From NCBI RefSeq assembly GCF_036245475.1, contig NZ_BTPM01000001.1:434001-498000 (forward strand): a DNA stretch of 64,000 nucleotides, read 5' to 3'. Numbering within the stretch: position 1 is the first letter of the stretch; the number at the start of each line of letters is the position of its first letter. Below are positions 20,638 to 30,595 of the stretch, piece by piece. Both the position numbers and the translations under genes were made by a program. The notes below the pieces were generated by a model that saw only the letters and a program-made list of their open reading frames with translations, searched no databases and was not told the DNA's origin. Source of the DNA: Vibrio sp. 10N (lineage in GTDB: Bacteria > Pseudomonadota > Gammaproteobacteria > Enterobacterales > Vibrionaceae).

Positions 20638-21405
20638 ATGGCTTATCAAAGGATCCGTCAGCCGAAACTTTCGGATGTTATCGAGCAAGAATTGGAGCGC
20701 TTGATTGTTGAGGGGACACTTTCAGCAGGGCAGCAGCTTCCACCTGAGCGCGAGCTGGCAAAGCAGTTTGATGTTTCTCGTCCTTCTATTCGAGAAGCGA
20801 TTCAACGTCTTGAAGCCAAGAAGCTTCTGACTCGACGTCAGGGCGGGGGCACGTTCGTTAGCGAGAACATCTGGAAAAGCTTCTCTGATCCTTTGTTAGA
20901 CCTCCTATCTTCTCATAACGAGACTCAGCTAGATTTGCTTGAGGCTCGTCATGCTATGGAAGGTATTTCTGCTTACTTTGCCGCTTTGCGTGGCACTGAT
21001 GAAGATTTTGCTCAAATCGAAACTTGTCTAAGCAACATTCGTATCGCTCAGGAAGAGGGGGATATCGAAGCTGAAGCCTCTGCCGTTATGGCATTTTTGG
21101 TGGCATTGACGGAAGCGGCACACAACGTTGTGTTGCTGCATATCGTGAGAAGTTTAGCACCGCTGCTAGAGCAAAATGTTTTACAGAATTTAGAGCTATT
21201 ACACCGCCGCTCTGAGGTGGTGGAGAAAGTCAGTAAACACCGAGCTAATATCGTTGAAGCGATCGTCGCTGGTCAGCCAGAAAAGGCGCGTGAGATGTCG
21301 CATTCGCACTTAGCTTATATCGAAGAAACATTGTTGGATTTGACCAGAGAAGCGTCGCGTCGCGAGCGCTCTTTAAGACGAATTCATCAAGATAGTGATT
21401 CTTAA
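20638..21405 (+). CDS. pdhR: Pyruvate dehydrogenase complex repressor PdhR
   Basis: The GntR-family (FadR subfamily) repressor has 255 residues. The N-terminal winged HTH ([33 protein letters not shown], ~32-65) is followed by the helical FCD ligand domain, which senses pyruvate. It is the first gene of the pdh operon, and the operator directly upstream shows autoregulation. The ribosome site is weak (AAAGAATAATAG). Confidence 0.95.
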   Translation: MAYQRIRQPKLSDVIEQELERLIVEGTLSAGQQLPPERELAKQFDVSRPSIREAIQRLEAKKLLTRRQGGGTFVSENIWKSFSDPLLDLLSSHNETQLDLLEARHAMEGISAYFAALRGTDEDFAQIETCLSNIRIAQEEGDIEAEASAVMAFLVALTEAAHNVVLLHIVRSLAPLLEQNVLQNLELLHRRSEVVEKVSKHRANIVEAIVAGQPEKAREMSHSHLAYIEETLLDLTREASRRERSLRRIHQDSDS

Positions 21406-21462
21406 AAACTAGAAACGCTTACTTTAATTAAGTAGATCCAACCAACAGAAGGATAGATCGCC

Positions 21463-24126
21463 ATGTCTGACATGAAGCATGACGTAGATGCACTGGAAAC
21501 TCAAGATTGGCTTCAAGCACTTGAATCCGTTGTTCGTGAAGAAGGTGTAGAACGTGCACAATTTCTACTAGAAACTGTTCTAGAGAAAGCTCGTTTAGAT
21601 GGCGTTGATATGCCAACAGGCATCAACACTAACTACATCAACACCATTCCAGCAGCTCAAGAACCAGCATACCCTGGTGACACTACACTTGAGCGTCGTA
21701 TTCGTTCGATTATTCGCTGGAACGCAATCATGATCGTATTGCGTGCTTCTAAGAAAGACCTAGACCTTGGTGGTCACATGGCTTCTTACCAGTCTGCAGC
21801 AGCATTCTACGAAGTGTGTTTCAACCACTTCTTCCGTGCTCCAAACGAAACAGACGGCGGCGATCTGGTTTACTACCAAGGTCACATCTCTCCAGGTATC
21901 TACTCTCGTGCGTTCGTTGAAGGCCGTCTAACTGAAGAGCAGCTAGACAACTTCCGTCAAGAAGTCGACGGTAAAGGTGTTCCTTCATACCCACACCCTA
22001 AACTGATGCCTGAATTCTGGCAATTCCCAACAGTATCTATGGGTCTTGGTCCAATTTCTGCTATCTATCAAGCGCGCTTCCTTAAGTACCTAAATGGTCG
22101 TGGCCTTAAAGATACATCTGCTCAACGTGTATACGCCTTCCTAGGTGATGGTGAGATGGATGAGCCAGAATCACGTGGTGCAATTTCTTTCGCTGCGCGT
22201 GAGAAGCTAGACAACTTATGTTTCCTAATCAACTGTAACCTACAGCGTCTAGACGGCCCTGTAATGGGTAACGGTAAGATCATTCAAGAGCTTGAAGGTC
22301 TATTCAAAGGTGCTGGCTGGAACGTAGTGAAAGTTATCTGGGGTAACAACTGGGACGCACTACTGGCTAAAGATACGACGGGTAAGCTTCTACAGCTTAT
22401 GAACGAAACGATCGATGGCGACTACCAAACATTCAAATCTAAAGATGGCGCATACGTACGTGAGCACTTCTTTGGTAAGTACCCTGAGACTGCTGCACTT
22501 GTAGCAGATATGACTGACGACCAAATCTTCGAATTGAAGCGTGGTGGTCACGATTCTTCTAAACTGTTTGCTGCGTTCAACAATGCAAAAGAAACCAATG
22601 GCAAGCCAACGGTAATCCTAGCTAAGACTGTTAAAGGTTACGGCATGGGTGAAGCGGCTGAAGGTAAGAACATTGCTCACGGTGTTAAGAAGATGGATAT
22701 GACGCACGTACAATACCTGCGTGATCGTCTAGGCCTGCAAGACCTTCTTTCTGATGAGAAAGTCGCTGAACTGCCTTACCTAAAACTGGAAGAAGGCAGC
22801 GCAGAGTACGAATACCTGCATGCTCGTCGTAAAGCACTGAAAGGTTACACGCCACAGCGTCTGCCTAAATTCACACAAGAGTTCAAAGTGCCAGAGCTAG
22901 AAGAGTTTGCTCCTCTACTAGGTGCTCAGAAGCGTGAAATTTCAACGACTATGGCTTATGTACGTACGTTGAACATTCTCCTTAAAGACAAGAACATCGG
23001 TAAGAACATCGTTCCTATCATCTGTGATGAAGCGCGTACGTTCGGTATGGAAGGTCTATTCCGTCAGGTTGGTATCTACAACCCAGACGGTCAAGAATAT
23101 ACACCTGAAGATAAAGGCATCGTTTCTTACTACAAAGAGGCAACATCAGGCCAAGTTCTTCAAGAAGGTATCAACGAACTAGGTTCAATGGCATCTTGGG
23201 TTGCTGCTGCTACTTCATACAGCACAAACGATCTGCCAATGATTCCGTTCTACATCTACTACTCAATGTTCGGTTTCCAACGTATTGGTGACATGGCATG
23301 GCTAGCAGGTGACCAACAAGCTCGTGGCTTCCTACTAGGTGCTACAGCTGGTCGTACAACACTGAACGGTGAAGGTCTACAGCACGAAGATGGTCACTCG
23401 CACATCCAAGCGAACACTATCCCTAACTGTATCTCTTACGACCCAACATTTGCTTACGAGCTAGCAGTAATCATGCAAGACGGTATTCGTCGTATGTACG
23501 GTCCTGAGCAAGAAAACATTTACTACTACCTAACAGTAATGAATGAAAACTACGCGATGCCAGCAATGCCAGAAGGCGCTGAAGAAGGTATCCGTAAAGG
23601 TATCTACAAGCTTGAGTCTCACGAAGGTGCTAAGGGTAAAGTTCAGCTAATGAGCTCTGGTACTATCATGAACGAAGTACGTAAAGCCGCGACTATCCTA
23701 AGCGAAGAATACGGTGTGGCCTCTGACGTGTTCTCTGTAACATCGTTCAACGAGCTAACTCGTGATGGTCAAAACGTAGAGCGTTACAACATGCTTCACC
23801 CAGAAGCAGAGGCGAAAGTACCTTACATCACAACAGTTCTAGGTAACGAGCCAGCAATCGCTGCGACTGACTACATGAAGAACTACGCTGAGCAAGTACG
23901 TGCATTCATGCCTACTGAGTCTTACAAAGTACTTGGTACCGATGGTTACGGCCGTTCAGACAGCCGTGAAAACCTACGTCGTCACTTCGAAGTTAACGCA
24001 GGCTACGTGGTAGTTGCTGCGCTAACTGAACTAGCGAAGCGCGGTGATGTTGAGAAGTCTGTTGTGACTGAAGCAATTGCTAAGTTCAACATCGACACTG
24101 AAAAAACTAACCCACTTTACGCTTAA
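21463..24126 (+). CDS. aceE: Pyruvate dehydrogenase E1 component (homodimeric)
   Basis: AceE decarboxylates pyruvate with thiamine diphosphate and acetylates the lipoyl groups of AceF. At 887 residues it matches the E. coli protein in length. The thiamine-diphosphate motif GDGEMDEPESRGAI (~229) and its downstream NCNLQRLDGPV are clear. The codons look highly biased (many CTA, CGT, GGT), as for an abundant protein. GAAGGA lies 9 bp before the ATG; it is 57 bp after pdhR. Confidence 0.98.
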   Translation: MSDMKHDVDALETQDWLQALESVVREEGVERAQFLLETVLEKARLDGVDMPTGINTNYINTIPAAQEPAYPGDTTLERRIRSIIRWNAIMIVLRASKKDLDLGGHMASYQSAAAFYEVCFNHFFRAPNETDGGDLVYYQGHISPGIYSRAFVEGRLTEEQLDNFRQEVDGKGVPSYPHPKLMPEFWQFPTVSMGLGPISAIYQARFLKYLNGRGLKDTSAQRVYAFLGDGEMDEPESRGAISFAAREKLDNLCFLINCNLQRLDGPVMGNGKIIQELEGLFKGAGWNVVKVIWGNNWDALLAKDTTGKLLQLMNETIDGDYQTFKSKDGAYVREHFFGKYPETAALVADMTDDQIFELKRGGHDSSKLFAAFNNAKETNGKPTVILAKTVKGYGMGEAAEGKNIAHGVKKMDMTHVQYLRDRLGLQDLLSDEKVAELPYLKLEEGSAEYEYLHARRKALKGYTPQRLPKFTQEFKVPELEEFAPLLGAQKREISTTMAYVRTLNILLKDKNIGKNIVPIICDEARTFGMEGLFRQVGIYNPDGQEYTPEDKGIVSYYKEATSGQVLQEGINELGSMASWVAAATSYSTNDLPMIPFYIYYSMFGFQRIGDMAWLAGDQQARGFLLGATAGRTTLNGEGLQHEDGHSHIQANTIPNCISYDPTFAYELAVIMQDGIRRMYGPEQENIYYYLTVMNENYAMPAMPEGAEEGIRKGIYKLESHEGAKGKVQLMSSGTIMNEVRKAATILSEEYGVASDVFSVTSFNELTRDGQNVERYNMLHPEAEAKVPYITTVLGNEPAIAATDYMKNYAEQVRAFMPTESYKVLGTDGYGRSDSRENLRRHFEVNAGYVVVAALTELAKRGDVEKSVVTEAIAKFNIDTEKTNPLYA

Positions 24127-24156
24127 TACAGCGCTTAATTAGAAGGTAAATAAGCA

Positions 24157-26106
24157 ATGGCAATCGAAATTAATGTACCTGACATCGGGGCGGATGAGGT
24201 TGAAGTTACTGAGATTCTTGTAAGCGTTGGCGACAAGGTGGAAGAAGAGCAGTCTCTAATCACTGTTGAAGGCGACAAAGCTTCTATGGAAGTTCCAGCG
24301 TCTCAAGCAGGTATCGTTAAAGAAATCAAAGTAGCGGAAGGCGATTCTGTTACTACTGGTTCTCTAATTATGATTTTCGAAGAGGCAGGCTCCCCTGCAG
24401 ATGCGGCCGGCGCTCCGGGTGCAGCTGACGCTGCACCTGCTCCTGCGGCTGAAGCGGCTCCAGCAGCGGCTCCAGCTCCAGCAGCAGCGGCTGAACTTAA
24501 AGAAGTTCACGTTCCAGATATCGGTGGCGACGAAGTAGAAGTTACTGAAATCATGGTTAAAGTTGGCGATTCAGTAGAAGAAGAGCAATCTCTTCTAACT
24601 GTAGAAGGCGACAAAGCTTCTATGGAAGTACCAGCTCCATTTGCAGGTACGGTTAAAGAGATCAAGATTGCTGAAGGTGATTCAGTAACGACTGGTTCTC
24701 TTGTGATGGTATTCGAACTGTCCGGAGCTCCGGTAGCAGGTTCTGGTGCGCCAGCAGCTGCTCCTGCAGTTGAAGCGGCTCCAGCAGCTCCTGCGGCGTC
24801 TGCTGAAAAAGAAGTTAACGTTCCAGATATCGGCGGTGACGAAGTAGAAGTTACTGAGATCATGGTTAAAGTTGGCGATACAGTAGAAGAAGAGCAATCT
24901 CTAATTACTGTAGAAGGCGACAAAGCTTCTATGGAAGTACCAGCACCATTCGCAGGTACAGTGAAAGAGATCAAAATTGCTGAAGGTGATTCAGTAACAA
25001 CTGGCTCTCTAATCATGGTATTTGAGGTGGCCGGCACTCCGGTGGCTGGTTCAGCTCCTGCAGCTCCTGCAGCTCCAGCTGCAACAGCGGCTCCGGCACC
25101 TGCAACGGCTCCAGCTGCTCCTACAGCGAAAGCGGATGCAGCACCGCAAGCTAACGATTTCCAAGAGAACAACGAGTACGCACACGCGTCTCCAGTGGTT
25201 CGTCGTCTTGCTCGCGAGTTTGGCGTTAACCTAGCGAAAGTAAAAGGTACGGGTCGTAAGAGCCGCGTATTGAAAGAAGACGTTCAAGCATACGTTAAAG
25301 ATGCACTTAAGCGTCTTGAGTCTGGTGCTGCGGCAGCTGGTAAAGGCGGCGATGGCTCTGCTCTTGGTCTACTACCTTGGCCGAAGGTTGACTTCAGCAA
25401 GTTTGGTGAGACTGAAGTTCAGAAGCTTTCTAAGATCAAGAAGATCTCTGGTGCTAACCTACACCGTAACTGGGTAATGATCCCTCATGTTACACAGTGG
25501 GATAACGCGGATATCACTGCTCTAGAAGCGTTCCGTAAAGAGCAAAACGCTATCGAAGCGAAGAAAGATTCAGGCATGAAGATCACGCCACTTGTGTTCA
25601 TCATGAAAGCTGTTGCGAAAGCACTTGAAGCCTTCCCTGCATTTAACTCTTCTCTATCAGAAGACGGCGAGAGCATCATTCTTAAGAAGTACGTGAACGT
25701 TGGTATTGCAGTTGATACGCCAAACGGCCTGGTTGTTCCTGTATTCAAGGACGTAAACAAGAAAGGCATCTACGAGCTATCTGAAGAGCTAATGGTTATC
25801 TCTAAGAAAGCACGTGCCGGCAAGCTAACTGCTGCAGATATGCAAGGTGGCTGTTTCACTATCTCAAGCCTAGGCGGCATCGGTGGTACTGCATTTACTC
25901 CTATCGTAAATGCTCCTGAAGTTGGTATCCTTGGTGTGTCTAAGTCTGAAATGAAGCCAGTATGGAACGGTAAAGAATTTGAACCGCGCCTACAGCTGCC
26001 ACTTTCACTATCGTACGATCACCGTGTGATTGACGGTGCGGAAGGTGCACGTTTCATTACTTATCTAAATAGCTGCTTGAGCGATATTCGTCGCTTGGTA
26101 CTTTAA
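24157..26106 (+). CDS. aceF: Dihydrolipoyl acetyltransferase (E2 of pyruvate dehydrogenase)
   Basis: AceF forms the core of the complex and transfers acetyl groups from lipoate to CoA. The 649 residues contain three lipoyl domains (~2-75, ~108-180, ~210-282), each with the lipoylated lysine in [11 protein letters not shown]. They are joined by Ala/Pro linkers. A peripheral subunit-binding domain follows ([24 protein letters not shown], ~345). The catalytic domain has the active-site motif [12 protein letters not shown] near the C-terminus. The second and third lipoyl repeats are almost identical in DNA as well as protein. Confidence 0.97.
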   Translation: MAIEINVPDIGADEVEVTEILVSVGDKVEEEQSLITVEGDKASMEVPASQAGIVKEIKVAEGDSVTTGSLIMIFEEAGSPADAAGAPGAADAAPAPAAEAAPAAAPAPAAAAELKEVHVPDIGGDEVEVTEIMVKVGDSVEEEQSLLTVEGDKASMEVPAPFAGTVKEIKIAEGDSVTTGSLVMVFELSGAPVAGSGAPAAAPAVEAAPAAPAASAEKEVNVPDIGGDEVEVTEIMVKVGDTVEEEQSLITVEGDKASMEVPAPFAGTVKEIKIAEGDSVTTGSLIMVFEVAGTPVAGSAPAAPAAPAATAAPAPATAPAAPTAKADAAPQANDFQENNEYAHASPVVRRLAREFGVNLAKVKGTGRKSRVLKEDVQAYVKDALKRLESGAAAAGKGGDGSALGLLPWPKVDFSKFGETEVQKLSKIKKISGANLHRNWVMIPHVTQWDNADITALEAFRKEQNAIEAKKDSGMKITPLVFIMKAVAKALEAFPAFNSSLSEDGESIILKKYVNVGIAVDTPNGLVVPVFKDVNKKGIYELSEELMVISKKARAGKLTAADMQGGCFTISSLGGIGGTAFTPIVNAPEVGILGVSKSEMKPVWNGKEFEPRLQLPLSLSYDHRVIDGAEGARFITYLNSCLSDIRRLVL

Positions 26107-26112
26107 AGACTG

Positions 26113-26259
26113 ACTCCCTCTAGCTTCCCCCCAGCTGCGCGTCGCGTTAGTTAGGGGGAGAACAGACGGCTCGCTCCTTGAGTTGTATCGCCTTTTCAAA
26201 CAAGCGATGTGCAGCGAGCCTGAGTTCCTCCCCTTCATAAGGGGAGGCTAGAAGGGGGT
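26113..26259. repeat. 147-bp multi-hairpin intergenic element between aceF and lpd
   Basis: The outer ends form an inverted repeat around the shared core TCTAGC (left CTCCCTCTAGCTTCCCC, right the complement of GGGGAGGCTAGAAGGGGG). Inside are GGCTCGCT/AGCGAGCC (26168-26175 / 26213-26220) and a hairpin CCTCCCCTT-CAT-AAGGGGAGG (26227-26247). The compact nested structure, terminal inverted repeats and lack of an ORF fit a non-coding mobile repeat (MITE-like) that forms a large RNA structure. It starts 7 bp after the aceF stop. Confidence 0.65.
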
Positions 26260-26491
26260 AAAAAAACCAAATTCATACAACAATTCCCCGTGAATTGTCG
26301 TCTAGCTCACAGGCTAAATTGATTTACTTTTCACACCATTAACATCTCTGTAAAATGTTGGCGGTCTGAAATCATAAATGTTTAAACTCATTGCTTTAAA
26401 AACGTGGCATTAAGACGTTTAAGTGAAGTTTACAAAAAAGAAAATCAATACCCACTCAGCCTGTTAGGGATAATGACTACAAGAGGTCAAA
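26260..26491. other. lpd upstream region
   Basis: This 232-bp AT-rich stretch after the hairpin element probably carries a separate lpd promoter, since lpd also serves 2-oxoglutarate dehydrogenase and glycine cleavage. No PdhR box or clear promoter was identified. An 11-codon ORF near 26380 has no support. Confidence 0.4.
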
Positions 26492-27919
26492 ATGAGCAAA
26501 GAAATTAAAGCCCAGGTGGTAGTACTTGGTGCCGGTCCTGCTGGTTACTCCGCTGCATTCCGTTGTGCCGATTTAGGCCTAGAAACTGTTCTTATCGAGC
26601 GCTACAGCACGCTTGGTGGTGTTTGTCTAAACGTGGGTTGTATCCCATCTAAAGCACTGCTTCACGTAGCTAAAGTTATCGAAGAAGCCAAAGCGCTTGC
26701 AGATCACGGCATTGTATTCGGTGAGCCTCAGACTGATATCGACAAGATTCGTCTATGGAAAGAAAAAGTAATTAACCAACTAACAGGCGGTCTTGGCGGA
26801 ATGGCTAAGATGCGTAAAGTGACAGTGGTTAACGGCTTTGGTAAGTTCACTGGCCCTAACTCAATTGAAGTTGAAGGTGAAGACGGTAAAACTGTTGTTA
26901 ACTTCGATAACGCTATTGTTGCAGCAGGTTCTCGCCCAATTAAACTGCCGTTCATTCCTCATGAAGACCCACGTATCTGGGATTCAACGGATGCACTTGA
27001 GCTAAAAGAAGTACCAGGAAAACTGCTTATCATGGGCGGTGGTATCATCGGTCTAGAAATGGCAACGGTATACCACTCTCTAGGTTCTCAGATTGATGTT
27101 GTAGAGATGTTTGACCAACTTATCCCAGCAGCGGATAAAGACATGGTTAAAGTCTACACCAAGCGCATTAAGAACAAGTTTAACTTGATGCTAGAGACCA
27201 AAGTAACGGCAGTTGAAGCGAAAGAAGACGGTATCTACGTTTCAATGGAAGGCAAGAAAGCCCCTGCTGAAGCTGAGCGTTACGATGCAGTTCTTGTTGC
27301 GATTGGTCGAGTACCAAATGGTCAACTTATTGATGCAGAAAAAGCAGGTATTGAAGTGGACGAGCGCGGCTTTATCAACGTTGATAAGCAAATGCGTACT
27401 AACGTTCCGCATATCCACGCTATCGGTGACATCGTTGGTCAGCCAATGCTTGCTCACAAAGGTGTGCATGAAGGTCACGTAGCGGCAGAGGTTATCTCTG
27501 GTAAGAAACACTACTTTGACCCGAAAGTGATTCCTTCTATTGCCTACACTGAGCCAGAAGTTGCTTGGGTTGGTAAGACTGAGAAAGAAGCGAAAGCAGA
27601 AGGTATCAATTACGAGACAGCAACATTCCCATGGGCTGCATCAGGTCGTGCAATCGCATCTGACTGTGCTGATGGTATGACGAAGCTTATCTTCGACAAA
27701 GATACTCACCGTGTTATTGGTGGTGCTATCGTTGGTACTAACGGTGGTGAACTGCTTGGTGAAATCGGTCTGGCGATCGAAATGGGTTGTGATGCAGAAG
27801 ATATCGCTCTGACTATCCATGCTCACCCAACGCTTCACGAATCTGTTGGTCTTGCAGCAGAAGTATTTGAAGGTACGATCACTGACCTTCCAAATGCAAA
27901 AGCGAAGAAAAAGAAGTAA
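26492..27919 (+). CDS. lpd: Dihydrolipoamide dehydrogenase (E3)
   Basis: Lpd reoxidises dihydrolipoyl groups with FAD and NAD+ for the pyruvate and 2-oxoglutarate dehydrogenase complexes. The 475-residue protein has the FAD motif VLGAGPAGYSAAFR and redox-active disulfide GGVCLNVGCIPSK. The NAD motif is MGGGIIGLEMATVY, and the C-terminal active-site segment is HAHPTLHES. AGAGGTC lies before the ATG. The distance to aceF (385 bp) is filled by the hairpin element. Confidence 0.97.
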   Translation: MSKEIKAQVVVLGAGPAGYSAAFRCADLGLETVLIERYSTLGGVCLNVGCIPSKALLHVAKVIEEAKALADHGIVFGEPQTDIDKIRLWKEKVINQLTGGLGGMAKMRKVTVVNGFGKFTGPNSIEVEGEDGKTVVNFDNAIVAAGSRPIKLPFIPHEDPRIWDSTDALELKEVPGKLLIMGGGIIGLEMATVYHSLGSQIDVVEMFDQLIPAADKDMVKVYTKRIKNKFNLMLETKVTAVEAKEDGIYVSMEGKKAPAEAERYDAVLVAIGRVPNGQLIDAEKAGIEVDERGFINVDKQMRTNVPHIHAIGDIVGQPMLAHKGVHEGHVAAEVISGKKHYFDPKVIPSIAYTEPEVAWVGKTEKEAKAEGINYETATFPWAASGRAIASDCADGMTKLIFDKDTHRVIGGAIVGTNGGELLGEIGLAIEMGCDAEDIALTIHAHPTLHESVGLAAEVFEGTITDLPNAKAKKKK

Positions 27920-27932
27920 GTTCTGAATAAAG

Positions 27933-27968
27933 AAAAACGGCCAGTATGACTACTGGCCGTTTTTTTTG
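27933..27968. terminator. lpd / luxR-type gene convergent terminator
   Basis: AAAAACGGCCAGTA / TACTGGCCGTTTTT with loop TGAC, and A and T tracts on both sides. It serves lpd on the plus strand and the regulator on the minus strand. Confidence 0.9.
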
Positions 27969-27983
27969 TTTATTGAATCGCGA

Positions 27984-28604
27984 TTAGTGCGCTTCTTCAT
28001 TGTTGTAGATGCACACCATATCCAAGTAGCAATCAGTGAGCGACTTCACCGTATCACTGTCGTTTGTGCGCATCGCTTCGACAAACAGTGAGTAGCACAA
28101 GCCGTGGAAGAGGCTAGTGAGGTGCTTAGGGTTGTGGTGTGGACAAACTTCACCGCGTTCAATGGCTTTAATGAACATGTTTTCAATCAAGGCCTGACTG
28201 GTTTTGTTTGAGCTTACGAAGAGTGGCCAAACTTCATCACGGGTAGAAGTACTCCACTCAAACCAAACTTTGTTCCAGTGACAATCTTCGACCACCATAT
28301 CCACGACACCATCTAGAATGTGAACCAGGTTCTCTTTGATGTTGACATCAAGATCGATGGTATTCGAAAGAAAGTTAGAGTACTGACACACGACGTGGTT
28401 AAGTACTTCATCCACTAGGTCTTCGCGTGTTGGGAAATAGTTGAATACAGTTGCCACAGAGACTTGTGCGATATCTGCAATATCGGCATGTCCCCCGCGT
28501 CCGATCCCGCGCTTTGCAAATACTTCTAGCGCTATCTCCATAAGCTGCAATTTGCGCTTTTGTGGAGACAAACGCGTCCTAGGTCTTTTTACTATAGAGT
28601 CCAT
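27984..28604 (-). CDS. luxR: Quorum-sensing master regulator, LuxR/HapR/OpaR/SmcR family (TetR fold)
   Basis: The 206-residue TetR-type regulator controls the high-cell-density programme in Vibrio (biofilm, proteases, competence, bioluminescence where present). The N-terminal HTH region KRPRTRLSPQKRKLQLMEIALEVFAKRG...VSVATVFNYFPTREDL is nearly that of HapR/LuxR. The ligand domain is recognisable (HWNKVWFEWSTSTRDEVWPLF, IKAIERGEVC) but more divergent than between V. harveyi and V. cholerae as I recall them. Its place between lpd and hpt is the classical luxR/hapR locus. AAGGAAAAC precedes the ATG. Confidence 0.95.
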   Translation of the reverse strand: MDSIVKRPRTRLSPQKRKLQLMEIALEVFAKRGIGRGGHADIADIAQVSVATVFNYFPTREDLVDEVLNHVVCQYSNFLSNTIDLDVNIKENLVHILDGVVDMVVEDCHWNKVWFEWSTSTRDEVWPLFVSSNKTSQALIENMFIKAIERGEVCPHHNPKHLTSLFHGLCYSLFVEAMRTNDSDTVKSLTDCYLDMVCIYNNEEAH

Positions 28605-28650
28605 ATTGTTTTCCTTGCCAACGATTGTCGAGGTGGTGACTTTTTATTAG
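28605..28650 (-). promoter_or_regulatory. Candidate Qrr small-RNA target in the luxR-type leader
   Basis: The minus-strand leader right before the start codon reads GTTGGCAAGG, overlapping the ribosome site. Qrr RNAs of Vibrio carry a conserved CCTAGCCAACTGACG segment that pairs with such TTGGC..AGG sequences in luxR/hapR leaders. The match is short here and is an inference. Confidence 0.4.
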
Positions 28651-29121
28651 TCGCCTTATTCCTCGTTTTATTATGAGTCAGCTATTTCACATGACGGAAA
28701 ACCACATTAACCCTTCGATAGGTGACGTTATACCAATCTTTGTAGGGTTATTTCCAAAATGGAAATTAACTGCTCCTATTTTTCTAATTCTAAATAAGTG
28801 TAATGGTGCATATGTTAATGGTCAATAGTCATACACTGATAATTATGATAATTAAGAGTAATTTATCTGCGTATCACATTTTGTTGTGAAATTGGCCAAC
28901 TATTTCAACAGAAGTCGTTAACAGTCGAAGCCGTATCGGCTTACTACATTTACCTTATCGGTATCAGGCGGGTTTTTATCGAACGATATAAAGTGATACT
29001 ATTGCGCGCAAAATTGGCAGACACGCCAGAGCGAACGGCTTCATATTGATGTTTTATACTGTATGAAGGCGTGCGGTTTCGGCCGTGTTAGTTCTACCCA
29101 CATACCAACATCGAGATAGAT
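28651..29121. other. Divergent regulatory region between the luxR-type gene and hpt
   Basis: A long AT-rich gap. It contains repeated TGATAA half-sites near 28836-28850 that resemble the LuxR-family self-binding motif. A probable hpt promoter lies around GATATAAAGTGATACTATT (~28984-29002). No ORF is supported. Confidence 0.4.
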
Positions 29122-29652
29122 ATGAAACATACTGTAGAAGTCATGATTTCTGAGCAAGAAGTTCATGAGCGCGTACAAGTGTTAGGCAAAGCCATCACCG
29201 AACATTATAAAGGCAGCGAAGACCTAGTGATGGTTGGTTTGCTTCGTGGCTCTTTTGTGTTTATGGCGGATTTGGCACGCGCGATTGATTTGACTCACTG
29301 CGTTGATTTTATGACCGCTTCTAGCTACGGCAACACTATGGAAAGCTCTCGCGATGTGCGCATTCTTAAAGACCTAGATGACGACATCAAAGGCAAAGAC
29401 GTACTGCTTGTTGAAGATATTATCGATACAGGTAATACCCTTAACAAAGTGAAAGAGATCTTGTCGCTGCGTGAGCCAAAATCCATTGAGATCTGTACGC
29501 TATTGGATAAGCCGTCTCGCCGTGAAGTTAACGTAGACGTGAAGTGGATTGGTTTTGAGATCCCTGACGAGTTTGTTGTTGGCGTGGGTATTGATTACGC
29601 TCAGAAGTACCGTCACTTGCCATACATCGGCAAAGTGGTACCTCAGGAGTAA
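29122..29652 (+). CDS. hpt: Hypoxanthine phosphoribosyltransferase
   Basis: Hpt salvages hypoxanthine (and guanine) to nucleotides with PRPP. The 176-residue type I phosphoribosyltransferase has the PRPP-binding loop [14 protein letters not shown] and the N-terminal [13 protein letters not shown]. It sits next to the quorum-sensing regulator, as in other vibrios. Confidence 0.96.
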   Translation: MKHTVEVMISEQEVHERVQVLGKAITEHYKGSEDLVMVGLLRGSFVFMADLARAIDLTHCVDFMTASSYGNTMESSRDVRILKDLDDDIKGKDVLLVEDIIDTGNTLNKVKEILSLREPKSIEICTLLDKPSRREVNVDVKWIGFEIPDEFVVGVGIDYAQKYRHLPYIGKVVPQE

Positions 29653-29664
29653 TCACTAACGCAC

Positions 29665-29693
29665 AAAAAAAGCCCACAAGTGGGCTTTTTTTT
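29665..29693. terminator. hpt / can convergent terminator
   Basis: The stem AAAAAAAGCCCA / TGGGCTTTTTTT has a CAAG loop and is usable in both directions between convergent hpt and can. Confidence 0.9.
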
Positions 29694-29711
29694 AATGACA
29701 GCTGAGTGGTT

Positions 29712-30362
29712 TTACTCAGCGTTCAGAATTTGCTTCATCGCACTTTGATAGTTAGCTTCCAGGGTCTCACGGCTTGAGCAGCGAACACCTAAATCTTCCA
29801 GTTTGCCATCGCCGATACCATAAACCACACCATGTACTTCAACATCCTGGCCGCGTTCCCAAGCATTTTGTAAGATCGTTGAGTTGCCCAGGTTGTACAC
29901 CTGCTCGGCGACGTTGATCTCACACAGCTTATCTCCCCATGCTTCACGTGGCAGTTCATTTAAGAAATTACGGTGCTTAAGGTAAAGATCGCGAATATGT
30001 AAAAGCCAATTATTGATTAGGCCCAGTTGAGGGTTGTCGATTGCGGCATTAACACCACCACATCCGTAGTGACCGCAAACGATGATGTGCTTCACTTTAA
30101 GTACATCTACTGCGTACTGAACCACAGACAAGCAGTTTAAGTCGGTATGAATGACTTGGTTGGCAACGTTTCGGTGAACGAAAAGCTCACCTGAATACAG
30201 CCCGGTTAGTCGCTCGGCAGGTACTCGGCTATCGGAACAACCGATCCATAGAAAGCCAGGGCTTTGGCCTTCTTCAAGCTTGGCGAAATACTCTGGACGC
30301 TGGGAGGTGATCTCTTGCGACCATTTTGAGTTGTTGTCAAAAAGTTGTTTGATTTCCGGCAT
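29712..30362 (-). CDS. can: Beta-class carbonic anhydrase
   Basis: The enzyme interconverts CO2 and bicarbonate in the cytoplasm. Numbered from the ATG at 30362, the zinc ligands fall at C42, D44, H98 and C101 (GCSDSR, HYGCGG), the same numbers as in E. coli Can. The start at 30362 is preferred over 30377 because GGGAAG lies before it. It is divergent from a SulP anion transporter, which fits bicarbonate supply. Confidence 0.95.
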   Translation of the reverse strand: MPEIKQLFDNNSKWSQEITSQRPEYFAKLEEGQSPGFLWIGCSDSRVPAERLTGLYSGELFVHRNVANQVIHTDLNCLSVVQYAVDVLKVKHIIVCGHYGCGGVNAAIDNPQLGLINNWLLHIRDLYLKHRNFLNELPREAWGDKLCEINVAEQVYNLGNSTILQNAWERGQDVEVHGVVYGIGDGKLEDLGVRCSSRETLEANYQSAMKQILNAE

Positions 30363-30595
30363 GGTACTTCCCTTCAATTATTCGCCACACTATACACAAT
30401 GTTACAAATTGAATCTCGTTAAAAAGTGTCTCAAATTCACTCATCTGACGTGTTCTTGCACGTAAAATCAGTCATTTAGCGATTGCGTGATAAATTGTCA
30501 TAACTTATGTCGAATGAGCTGTATTTAATAAATATTAACTCACCGTCACATTTGTTAACCTGAATCAATTTTTTGGTTATTTTTCAGGGATAGTA

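Noticed and set aside
24507..25172. 221-codon open frame antisense to aceF
   Set aside because: It mirrors the Ala/Pro-rich linkers and repeated lipoyl domains of aceF, has low complexity (Ala/Gly/Ser/Thr) and no ribosome site; a shadow of the real gene.
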